DNA of 64,000 nucleotides from Drosophila persimilis (Eukaryota; Arthropoda; Insecta; Diptera; Drosophilidae), in NCBI RefSeq assembly GCF_003286085.1, contig NW_020825288.1:18414001-18478000 (forward strand). Reading direction: 5' to 3'. A model generated the notes under the pieces. The model was not told the origin of the DNA. It was given only the letters and a program-made list of their open reading frames with translations, and searched no databases. Both the position numbers and the translations under genes were made by a program. Positions 33,471 through 45,700 of the stretch are shown here, one piece after another. Position 1 is the stretch's first letter; each line of letters starts with the position of its first letter.

Positions 33471-36400
33471 GAGTGAACATTTACAATACCAAAATATCGT
33501 ATTTATCAAATGTATTAAATTTGCTAAAATTTAAATATCGCAATATCTAATTTATCAATATTAAAACACCAGTACGACTGGATTGGGTGTTAAATATTTG
33601 AGTGCCAGCAATGAAAACAACCTCATCCTTCTTAGATACCCAATAGGCGTTTGTTTTGCCTCTTTTGTTAAGCAGGTACAATCCAGCTCTCAGCTCCTTC
33701 TTGACTTATATTTCTGTCACCAATATTTGTGGTTCTGATAATTTTGCTATGCACAGTCCAACATTTCAGTATTCAAGACCTAAGACATTGGTGGATTATT
33801 TGACTTGTAGTTCTAAGTTATATTTATAAAATGTAGTTCACGCGGGCTTCCTGTATGATCTTATCGACAGCTTCGGCAACGGAAAGGGCAATGTGCTTTC
33901 TTAAATAGAGGCTTTCGTCATTTATATGTCCAGTCGCAATATATGCGCGAAAGTTTGATGATTTTACACTTGTCTTGACAACTATACAATGCAAAGATTG
34001 CGATCAGTTTTAAGCAACGATACTTTCTAAACATATAAATTTGTGATACAATCGTCGACAAAAATATCACGCCGATATCGATATATCGATACCAAGCTCC
34101 AAACCCTGCGCAAAAATGAGCCATCCGCTCTTTATATAAAACCCAATAGGATTTTGAAAAATTTCAATACCAATTGCGATACGTTGTGATAAATCCAATA
34201 CCCTTTCAAATAAACAGGGTAAATGAAATATCCCTCCAATAGGAGTTTTAAATGTTTAACACTGTTTGCTATCAATTGGGAAAAATCGTCTCTCTTCAAT
34301 AGGATTGTTCATGAACCCACCCACTACCAAGTCTCGTCTCACAAATTTTTTCGCCGCAGCCAACAACACAACACAACAAACGAACTTTTTTCTGAATTCA
34401 GAAATTTCCGTTGATACTTCCCACAAAAATATCTTCACTGGACTCAAACAAAGTCGGACGTGTGCGCGAATCAAGTCGTGAGATTGTACCCATTCTACGG
34501 TAGTTCTTAATGGAAACGGCGAAACATCTCACAAATTTTTCGGCCGCGGACAAGTATTGACTAACGTGGTTCGGTTTTGTTGCAAACGCGTTTATTTTCC
34601 AATTTCATTTTCGAATTTTTTTTGGCGAGAACGGTTTGTCAGCTGCATCAAATGAAAAATGAAAATGAAGTGAAAGGTGGAGCAACCATGTAAAAGGCCG
34701 CTTCGAGTTGGCCCCATTGTAAATGTAATTAATTAAAGTGAAAATGATTCAAAGCCAACCACCAACTAAATATTTTGCTTGTGTTAGCTGTGAAATGTAG
34801 AAAATACTCCATACGCACCCGTGTCGGTTGATTGGAATCGAATCGGCTATCTAGTGCCTGCCCACAAGATCGATCCCCGGTTGTTTAATTTACACATATC
34901 ATACATACAGCAGTTCATTGATTTCGCCAATTAAAAATCAATAAATCAATAAAACTATAACCAAGCACTGCTGTACACGACTTTGCTTAACAAAAATTGT
35001 GCTAATGTCAAGAGAGTGTTTTACAGTGGACCATTTTGTATTTCTTCTATGAGTTCGATTTATACACCCAGTACCCATGAACTATAAGGGTATATTGTAT
35101 TTGAGTAGCTTCTGTTTTAAACGCTGACACCGCGGAGACTACTTACATAACACATTACAGCAAGCAACCTTCGTTCGCGAAAATAAAAGGGGGTGGGTCT
35201 TAGAGATTTTGTCAATATCATTTGAATATGTGACTATTAATAATATAAAAGACCAAAGTGTGAACAATATCGACTAAACTAAATAAATCCCTTCTTCTTT
35301 AGTCATGTAAATTCCGAAATAAAGTTTTCGTCCACATATCAAACATATCAAGAATATATGTGTATATTATTAAACATATCTATGCATATAATACACATAT
35401 CTTCTAAAAATCCAAGAAATCTACAAATCCAAGGATACGATAAAGTGGATACAAATTATTTAAACTGTAAGTACCCATTTACACATCCGTTTTCTTCTTT
35501 TTTCCAATCAATATGTTGATCCTATCAAGTATAAATAAATGTAGGCATGTATGTATGAATGTACTTGTGTTATTTCAATAATTAAAACATGTACATATGT
35601 ACATATATGGCTGAAATGGGAATAACCCTTCGAACCTTAGTCGAAAGACCCCAGATCGGGCCCCTATATCATACAGCTGCCACAGAAACAATCGATCTGC
35701 AAGGGTATTAAAACGTGCCGGCCGTCAAACATATACATATGTATTTATAAGTACATACATATGTAGACTTTAGCACGATCGATGTTCTACGGTTCTTAAA
35801 TAAAGCCTTATTTTTGACCAAATCTTCCCATGTCAGCTATAATTTTTGCTGTCTGCAGCAAAAAAAGAGGATGTCTGTGCAAAGTTTCAAACAAAAGGAA
35901 AAGATATTGTTTATTATCCAATGTGCTGGACAACTCAACTTCTAAGCAATATTTCGTCAAGTATTGATTATTCTACCTCTTTGTCTGTTGTTGAATTCGG
36001 TTGGAAGTCTTAAAAGATTTGCTATACATACATATGTATACAATTTGTTTGTTTTGGTATCTTTTTTGTGAATGTGAATACTGAGCATAATGTTCATGTA
36101 TGTATGTATACATATACATATGTATGTACATACATATGTGTATTTTTAGTCCGATCCCTGAAACAAGTAGATTGAAGTGAATTTACAGTGACAATACACT
36201 TGTGGATGTGTGCAAATGTACTTTAATCGTGATCTTTGGCAAATGAAGATTAGCACATGCATACATATACATATGTACATATGTATGTATGTATGTAGAT
36301 ATTTTCTGCAGAAAAGATACCCTCTCCCACTGAGCCCAATGCACACAGACCCTGTCGCCGGAAAGCTGTTTTTTTCTTTTTTTTAATTCCTAAATTCTTT

Positions 36401-36695
36401 TACCCGATGAATTTTCAGAAGAATTCGAGTCTGTATTGGTTCCGCACTCAAACACAATCAAGGAAAAAAATACATACATATGTATGTGTGTGTATGCATG
36501 CACATGTATGCTCTCGCCGTCGCTCATGCCTGTACGTTCCGCTCTCTGGATGATTTTCTGACCACGTTCGAGAGCCTCAACCTTAAATATTGTTGATTCT
36601 TCAACTTGTCAAACCGGCTGACAAACCAACCGTCGTTGGCTCTGGCTGTATCTGTGTTTGTGTCTGTGTATGCCTGATATAAGCTTATATTGGTG

Positions 36696-36947
36696 GGCGC
36701 CACTCCGACGATGTCTATTATTTCTTTTATTACGTCAGTGGCGCCCTGGCGCCAGCTCTGCCTCTGCCGCCTGGCTGCTTCTCTTTTCTCGTCTCTCTCG
36801 TCTTGCTTTCCGTGCCTCTACATTCGACTGCTGCACGCAAGCAAGTAAATTCATTCTGTAAGCAACTGTGTGTGTGTGTGTTTTTTTTTTGTTTTTTTGT
36901 TTGTGTGTGTGTGTATGAACGCGAGTGCCGTAATGCCGGCGGCGCCA
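36696..36947 (+). promoter_or_regulatory. GGCGCC cluster, candidate BMP-responsive enhancer upstream of Dad
   Basis: Four GGCGCC words lie within 251 bp: 36696, 36740, 36748 and 36941. The first reads GGCGCCACTCCGACG and fits the published Drosophila BMP activation element GGCGCCA-N4-GNCV (bound by Mad/Medea). Surroundings are GC-richer than the AT-rich flanks. Dad is a direct BMP target, which makes the reading plausible. No functional proof. Confidence 0.4.
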
Positions 36948-37626
36948 CTTCTGTCGTCGATAACACTATGCAACACCAAATTTGCGCTGTGAACCAAACC
37001 AACTTTTTTTTTATAGATTTGGGACTTTAAAATTGTTAAATAATTTTTGTTTCTGGTTTTAGTTAAAGTTTTGTTAAACGGCTGCAACTTAACAGTTTAT
37101 CCATCGATTTAACGATTAAAAACGACACCTTAAACGATGCCTAATTAATGTACCCCTACAAGAAAAGTATGAAAACACAAGGAATTAATTTGTTTTAACT
37201 TATCCCGAGTTTTTAAAGTATAAATTATAGAATTAAAATACACAAAAAACTGATCGTGTTTAAAACCCAACAAAAACCCAACCTAAAAAATAAATAAAAT
37301 TATTAAACAATTTTAAAGCCCAATTTCTTTTAAAAAATTTGGTTTTTTCCACAGCAGAAAAAAAGTTTAGTTTTGTTGCATAGTGTAAGGAGCCCAAGAA
37401 ATGCCAACAACAAAATGGAAATGGTCGTACGGGGGCCACACACACAGCGCGAACATTTCGGATGTCAATTTGTTGCTCCTCGCACAGATCTGCTCTGCAC
37501 ATGCATCAGCGTCGCGTCGCCTGACCCTATTGTCTGTGCATTACTCATACGAATGCGATTCGCCCGAAGAGTTTGGAACCACATTGTACAAATTTACATA
37601 CATACATGTATATATGTACATACATA

Positions 37627-39251
37627 CACTACTGGCCAAAATAATAAGTACACGCTTATGAGCTTTCTTTCACGTCCTATAAAACTTTTCTAGTAAACAT
37701 AATTAAAAATTCAAATTTACTTTCAGTTATCTAACCTACAATAGACTCTAAAAATGTTTATCATAAGCATTTTTCATTTCAAATATATATTTTATGATCG
37801 ATTAAACCTTAAAATCATAAATAAGGGCTGGCCAAAATAATAAGTACAGCAATTCTCCAAAGCGAAAAACTAAAAGCGTATCAAAATTTTTACACTTTTT
37901 TCTTATAATTTATAATCTTTTAATATTATCCTATATAGCCACACTTATTTTGGATGATTTCGGCCATTCTTCTTGGCATACTAGCAATAAGTTTGCGGCA
38001 AGTCTCCACTGGAATCCCACACCACGTTTTTGCACAAATTCTCCACAATTCTTTTTCTTCTCGAAAAGCATTTTTAGCAATTCGACGTTTTAAGTCACCC
38101 CAAAGGTTTTTAAATGGGTTTAAGTCAGGAGACTGACTTAGCCAAGCCATAACGTTTACATTTTTTCCCGTAAACCAAGCATTCACCACCTTTGAGGTGT
38201 GCTTTGGGTCATTTTCTGGTAGAAAGACCCATCTCAAGGGCATGTTTTCCACAGCACTAGGTTGTATAATGTCTGTCAATATGTTTTTATACCCGAATTG
38301 GATCACATGATTAGTTGTGTGATGTACCGGCTCAACGCCATGCCAAGAAAAATATCCTCAGATACCTATACATCAGCCTCCGTTCTTAACCGTTTTCTTT
38401 GTGTACCGGAAGTCGAATTCTTTGCCTTTGGGTCCTTGTATACATCTTTTGGAGTCATTATCAAAAGGATTTATTTTTGTTTCGTCTCTCAATAATATAT
38501 TATTCCACTTTTAAGACCCATCTGACCCAGACCATGCCAATTGATTTTCAACGACTTTTTGCCTCATCTTCAAAATTTTTACTCGGAGTAAGGTAACTTT
38601 TCGGACTATACGTGCTGTTAGGTCTATATATTGAAGTCTCCGACGAACCATCAGACCTGATTTTTCTTTCCCAATTTGAGCGTATTTGGCCTTGGAAGAC
38701 ATGAACTGATCCTTTTTTGCAAGACTGATGATGCGGGTGTCCGTTGTTTGTAAAGATTTCTTCTTCCATCCTCGATTTTCAATAAGCACTTTAGATTTGA
38801 AAGTATTCTGAACCAAAAATGCCAATCGTCCAAGACTTTTCGCCATTTTCCCGGAGAATTTTCCTTTCTTTTTGAAGACTTATGGAAAACTTCCTTTCTT
38901 CAGGAGTACGGCCTATCTAAAGAATTTTTTTTGACTCTCATGTACTTAAATATGAAGGAACTCAATAAAAAACAACAATCCTTTGACCAAATCCTTATCC
39001 AATCCTTTCAAATATATAAATAACACCAGTGTACTTATTATTTTGGCCAGACCAAAAATGCCCATTCTGCAAAAATGTATGAATAGAATTTTATTAAGAT
39101 GGTTCCCTACTTTAATTTTTGATTTAAATAATTGGCAAGACTGTAACCTTTCCAAATATAAACAATTGGCATCCATACACTTACAAACATTCGAGCTATT
39201 CCATAACAAACTAGCACGACACCGATGTACTTATTATTTTGGCCAGTAGTG
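37627..39251 (-). mobile_element. Tc1/mariner-type element with short IR/DR ends, decayed
   Basis: 1625 bp flanked by TA. Termini are CACTACTGGCCAAAATAATA... and its inverse. Internal copies of the core GGCCAAAATAATAAGTAC recur about 200 bp in from each end (37829 and 39031, correctly oriented), giving four transposase-binding-like repeats of the IR/DR type, while the sequence between them is not conserved between arms. It encodes a broken transposase on the minus strand. Confidence 0.88.
37926..38846 (-). pseudogene. Tc1-type transposase relic
   Basis: N-terminal paired/HTH-like part (38846-38511, with RRRLQYIDL) and C-terminal catalytic part (38306-37926) are in separate open frames with stops between. 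The second catalytic Asp is present (ENDPKHTS), but where the third acidic residue is expected (NPIENLW-type motif) the sequence is NPFKNLW, i.e. Lys. Non-functional. Confidence 0.85.
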
Positions 39252-39701
39252 TATGTAGATTCTAGTCAATATTCGATCATATCTGTAGATGTATGAGTAC
39301 ATAAATACAATTCTTAGACTAATTTTACAGGTGAACAATTGGATAATAGTGACTAATCAGAATACTCTTTCTCTTACAGAGTGCACACTTTACTACATAT
39401 CAAAACCACTGAGGACATATCATCATCGCCACCGATTGACACAAAGAGTACCAGAACAGTACATACATACTATATATTCAGGAAATCTAGAATCGAAACG
39501 TAAACGTTCAAGTCAAAGTCCAGCTGAGCCCCGCCAAGTGCGCGATTCACGTAGGAGCCCCACCCATTTCCCATTGCACTTCGCAAACTACCGCAAACTA
39601 CCGTGACTAGCCGGCTATATCGAGTCCGCGAAACAAGTTAGTCAATTCAAATAATGCGCATACGATAAGATCGATGCTACCAAAAAACTGTATGTCCCTC
39701 C

Positions 39702-42700
39702 ATGATATTCCCAAACGAAAAGAAGAAAGAACTATGGCGTTATGCGTCAAAAAACAATCCGGGTGCGTGCGATGGGGTGCCAGGACCCACACAGCCACCA
39801 CAGCCGCCGCCCCCTCCACATCGACACCGCCCTCAGATGCTGCGGGGTTCCTCGTTTGGCAGCAGCAGCTTCTTTTGCGAGGAAGCCTCCTTACCGATGC
39901 GACAAACGCCCCCGCCACCATACAATTCGATTCCCTACGCGACAGACTGCTGCGGCCCTTACTGCCAGAACAACAGCGGCAGCCCCAACGCCAACAACTC
40001 CCGCCTCCCCCGTCCACCACTAAACTTCACACAACAGTTAGTACCACGTGCGGATACTGTGGGATCACCACCAACCGCGCTCAGTGCCACAGAAGAGTCG
40101 GACTTCAGCTATACCAAACCTGGATGCAGCTGCGCAAGCTCTGGCGACGATATGTTGATCGACGAAAACGATCAAATGCACCATCAGACCTCAACGTCGC
40201 CTCGTTCCGTGGCATCAGTGAGTGCGACGACCTTTCGAACGACTGCGGCGAATATGTTTCGCAACTGCTGTGGCAGCGGTGGCCATGCAGCGGAGGCCAG
40301 CAGTGGCTCGACTTGCTGGAGCCGCGAGAACACAATTCCATTCACAAAACCATCGCACCCTCATCCCCAGCATCGCATTCGAAAAGACTTCGATGCCTTG
40401 ATGAAGCTGCTGAAGCCAAAGCAACAGTCGGAGCTTTTGCGTGCCGTCAAAAGTCGCGTGGATCATCCCTCGAAAAAATCAAACATGGACGCCGTAATTG
40501 CCACCCCGCCGACCGTCTTGCAGTGCATTCTGATCAAGTGCAGCACCTCGTCAGCCGAGCAGCACTTGAACGCGTGTCGACTCTTCTTTTGGTCCAGCCT
40601 CAGGAACGGCATGGAGCTAAAACGCCTGCCCGCCTGTCCCAGCGCACGAGACTGCGTTTACACATGTTGCAATCCACTGCACTGGTATCGCATAATCCAC
40701 TTCAACGACACAGGTAGGATTGACCAACAGCTGTTGGAGGATTAAAGAGCCTAAGAATGCGATTGTTCGATTCCCCACAATCTACCTAAGAGGGGTCGCT
40801 CACTAGGCGTTAGGTCAGGTTAGACGAATATTTACATATGTGTGAGATTAATTTAACGGGCTAAACTGCATATATGCATTGTTTCTGAGAAATTCATTCG
40901 GCCTTTACCCCTGTTCTACTAGAGCATGGCACCAAAAAATACCAAGTAACGAGAACGGACATTCTTTTTAAATTAAACAAACATAAATTTACCACAAAAG
41001 CGATTCGCGATCAATTTGAACAATTTAAAACAATGTTTTGACCCAATCTATTCTCTACTACGGTCGAACTTCTTTATTACGTAATTCCGTACAGCGAAAT
41101 TTTTATGTAGCGAATTTATTTCAGGAGCACTGCAATTTCGTTAAATTTTCAGTACGTTTTGATCTCCTTATAAGGAATTTCCTTATAGCGAATATTTCTT
41201 TACTACGATTTTTTGCTATGCCCGTAATTCAAACGTCTCGGTCTCCTTATAACGAAACATGTGTTTGGGGAAATTCCGTGCTATGAATGTGACGTTAAAA
41301 ATCGTTAAACATAATGTCCCCACTAGTTCTGTTTACATCAGTTCTCAGATTGTTGTTGCTATAGAGGTAGAGGTGATAGCAAGCAAAATTTCGAGGCGTA
41401 TGAGAGAGAAGGGAAATGAATTCGCAGTAGCATTGGGGCTAAGAGTTTGCGGCAAGTGTAGGATAGTTGGATAAATTTAAAAAAAAAATGTATTTGCTTC
41501 CCTTAACAGCGTTGAAGTTTTCGTTAAGATGGAAAAGTGGAAAAATCAAACGCAAACAAAAATGACGACTTATATTAAAGTAAAATAAACGTAAAAACAA
41601 TTTCTTTTTACGAATTACGAGCTTCGATATTTCCGTAAAACGAACTTTTGTTTGTCCCTTGAGGTTCGACTGTATTTAAAATTTTCATACTGCCTGTATT
41701 GCGTGTGTATTCTGTGTATTTGGTGGCGCCAAACATACATGCATGTGTACGTATATGTACATATGTATGAGCTTATGCATGTAGTGTAACCGGTCCGGCG
41801 TTGTATTGAAGTGCTCTCAAAGAAAATTGAATTTCAAGTTCCTGCGCTCTTGGCGCGCCTTGACTCTTTTCCCAGACATGACATACACACTCTCGCGATC
41901 CAATCCAACCAACCTCTCTTTTGCGTTTGTGTACGGTTTTTTTGCGGTTTATCATGTGCTCTCTAGAGAGCTGTGGCACAGTGTACATGTGTGAATGTGT
42001 TGGCGAGGAGAGTACGAACGCGAAGGCGAAGTGGATGCGTGGAAGCGCCACGACAAAATTCTTTTGAAAATAATTTGTGTAAATTTAGAAACTGGCGCCA
42101 GGAAATAATCAGTCGTCGCCGCTAGCGTAAACGTTGCCCGATACGACACTCTTACGCGTACTTTTACTCGAACTATGTACATACAGTATGTCAAGAAACT
42201 CTTTACACACTGAAAATAAATTAAATTTTTTGACTTTGGATAAGAAAATAATGGCCTTTGGTTCAAATTTATCAAATTTTTTTAAGTCATAACCATTCAG
42301 GGATTAATTATAAAGTAGTTAGTGAAAAAAGAATAACAAAACTATAAATAGGTAACTTACAAAACAACAAAAACAATGATTACTCATTTTTGACACTGTC
42401 AAGAAACTCTTTACACATTTCGTTTTCGAGCTCTGTTTTGATCTCCTTCTTAGAAAAAACGGGACTTTACCGTAATCTATGCTTTTGGGGTTGCTCAGTG
42501 CTGCTCTATTTTTGCATTGACTTTGATTTGGTTGCGAAATTTTGACCGGTGGACATCTACAGACTAACTTTCTGAAATTTTTAAAATGCCTGGCAAAAGA
42601 CTAAGGTTTGACGTTGTCCAAATGATTTACTATAATCACCAGTTGGGCAAATCTGTTGCAGACATGGTAGACATGTTTTCAGTATCAAGGAAAACAATTT

Positions 42701-45700
42701 ACAATGTCCTAAGTCGCGCGAAGAACGAAGGGAGACTGGAAACAAAATCTGGAGGTGGCCGTAAAAGGAAGATAGACAGACGGGCAGACCGCGTAATCAT
42801 GAGGAAAGTTAATCCGAATCCGCAAATATCGGTCAGGACTCTGGCCAAGGAACTTGACGAAGAACTTGGCTTGGTTGTTTCACACGAAACAGCACGCCAG
42901 GTTATTCTACGCCATGAATACTCTTCCAGAGTGGCACGAAAAAAACCGCTGCTTTCGTCGGTCAATGTGGAAAAGCGCTTCACTTTCGCTGTTAACATGA
43001 TCAGTAAGCCGGCAGAGTATTGGGATGACGTCATATATTGCGACGAAACAAAAATGATGCTTTATTACAATGATGATCCACCCAGAGTATGGCGCAAGCC
43101 GTTAATAGCTTTAGATAACCGAAACATCTTTCCGACTGTAAAGTTTGGAAAACTTGCGGTTATGATTTGGGGGTGCATCTCTAGCCGAGGAGTGGGAAAT
43201 ATTGCATTTATTGAGAACAAAATCGATGCCAAACAGTACCTCCAAATTTTAAAAACAAATTTAAAAAGCAGTGCGGAGAAATTTGGGCTCATTACGGACA
43301 ATATGGCCAAATTCAAGTTTTATCAAGACAATGATCCCAAACATAGAGTCCAATGTGAGAGCTTGGGTGCTTTACAACTGTGGAAAAGTTATTGATACAC
43401 CACCCCAGAGCCCCGATCTTAGCCCCATTGAAAATTTGTGGGCCTACTTCAAGAAGAAAGTGGGAAAAGACAGCCCAAAAACCGCAATCAGCTAAAAGAA
43501 TTCATACTGGAAGAGTGGCAAAAGATTCCCTTTGAGTATGACCTACAAAAACTGATAAATTCGATGAAAAAACGGCTCCAGCATGTAGTCAATGCTAAGG
43601 GAGGACATACCAAATATTAAAATAAGTTAAATATATTAAATAATTACGAAGAATTTTGAATTTAAAAAATGAAAATATTTTGTGTAAAGAGTTTCTTGAC
43701 AGTGTCAAAAATGAGTAATCATTGTTTTTGTTGTTTTGTAAGTTACCTATTTATAGTTTTGTTATTCTTTTTTCACTAACTACTTTATAATTAATCCCTG
43801 AATGGTTATGACTTAAAAAAATTTGATAAATTTGAACCAAAGGCCATTATTTTCTTATCCAAAGTCAAAAAATTTAATTTAATTTCAGTGTGTAAAGAGT
43901 TTCTTGACATACTGTACATATGTACACACATGCATATGTGTGGGGCAGTTGGGGCATTGCTTAGAAATCCCACTCGCACTATGTATACATATGTATGTAC
44001 ATACATATGCATTCATACAAATGTATTTTCTGATTTGTTTGTTTTTATTTTTAGCACGCTCATGCACAACTAACGCTTTTATACAAAACACACATACATA
44101 CGTACATATGCACATGCACGCATGCAACTATGTATTCTATGTATGCAACTATGTATGTATTCGCCTACATGCGTACATATTTGCATGTTCATGTACATAT
44201 CCATACATACATATGTACATGTGTACATACATTGATTAAACATTGAACTAGAGATGGGTTTCTTTAATGAATGACGTTTTTTTCATGTTTATAACTGGCG
44301 GAAGGAAGCATTTGCTACTACATAAAGTTTAAAATGTCATCGTCTACGTACATAAATATGTATGTATATACATACATACATGTACGTACCTTTGCAAATC
44401 GTACATATGTATTTAATTGTGTAGTATGAGTTTTGACCAGATCGATCTGATATTGGCTGCTACGATCGTCAGCACATGGGCAATCGTACACATTGCAGTG
44501 GTAGAAAGGTAGAAATAAGACGGATTTTCATCTTATAGAAAAATACGTACGTACCGTAGTTTAATCTTAAAAAGAAGCTACGATGTCTTCGCACGTTCAT
44601 TCACATTCGATTGCTCCAAAAATGTTCGTTTAATTTGGAACGTATGTACATATGTACAAGCAAGCATATATACATATGTATTTCTCAACCGGCCGAATTC
44701 GAATGTTTATCTAATCGGGCAATTATATTCATATCGGCCAAAAGTGCATGAAAGCGACATATCATATTTGTGTTTGTGTCGTTCTTAACAATTACGTGCG
44801 CTTTCCGGAAAAAACTGGAAGATTCGCAAAAATTTAACGTGTATATATATAGGTTCAAAATGGAATAAGATATTACAAGACAGTTTATTTAGTCGGTACG
44901 TACCGATATTAGCACCAAAGCTTTACGGTGGCGTCTTCTTACGGTCGGCGGCCAGCAGATTTTCGTCTTTTGCGGGGGCGGAAGGGGGATGTAGCGAAAT
45001 TTTGACACAAAACGGTCAAGGTCCGATATCACAGAAGTGTGGATACCAAACTTGGTTTCTCTAGCTCTTACAGTTTCTGAGATCCTTGAACTCACATTTT
45101 GCAATAGGCAAAACCATGAAACCTTTGTGTTAGAGAGAGACAGAGCGAGAAAGAATGAAATTGTTTTCTTCATTCTGGCTATAATAACTATACGATCTGG
45201 TTCAGATTTTGCATTTTAGAAGATATAGTCATCCTCTACAATTCGGCGTTTTCTGTTTTCTCTCTGAAATTGTGGATGCCACAGATTTTCGCCTTTTGTG
45301 GGGGCGGGGCAAAGTTTTGAAATATATTTGTAACAGTGATATATCACAGAAGTCCGGATATAAAATGTCGTTGCTCTAGCTCTTGTAGTCTTTGAGCAAT
45401 AGGCGCTGATAGGGACGGACAGACGGACGGACGGACAGACAGACAGGGCTCAATCGACTCGGCTATTGATGCTGATCAAGAATATATATATGGGGTCGGA
45501 ACCGATTCCTTCTGAACGTTACACACATCCATATTCACCACAAATCGAATATACCCCAATACTCATTTTGAGTATCGGATATAAAAAGCGGCAATGGTCC
45601 AAACTCAACGAAACTTGTAGTGTAAATGATTAAAGAAACGAACTGTTTTGAATGGATCTGTGATAAACGGGGTTGGTTGGGAGAGTATGACGGATGAACG

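Larger units (their letters stand above)
31333..37626. other. Gene-free upstream DNA of Dad
   Basis: No supported coding exon. If the interrupted TATA box at 23450 is a Dad promoter, 31345 onward would be its 5' UTR. The stretch holds a GACA-type dispersed repeat (32400-33015), a tandem duplication (33217-33470), a relic with CTGCAAGGGTATTAAA-type words (about 35640-35730), many TACATATGTA microsatellites and a GC-richer GGCGCC cluster (36690-36950). 34550-34740 may be an untranslated exon, but I cannot prove it. Confidence 0.45.

Noticed and set aside
39674..40717. Second long frame (347 codons) overlapping Dad exon 1
   Set aside because: Only the frame from 39702 carries the MH1 zinc ligands CVYTCCNPLHW and joins in phase to the linker exons; the other has no domain and arises from Pro/Gln/Ser-rich composition.
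43885..44239. Open frames full of His/Tyr/Met/Cys on both strands
   Set aside because: They are translations of TATGTACATA microsatellite DNA.
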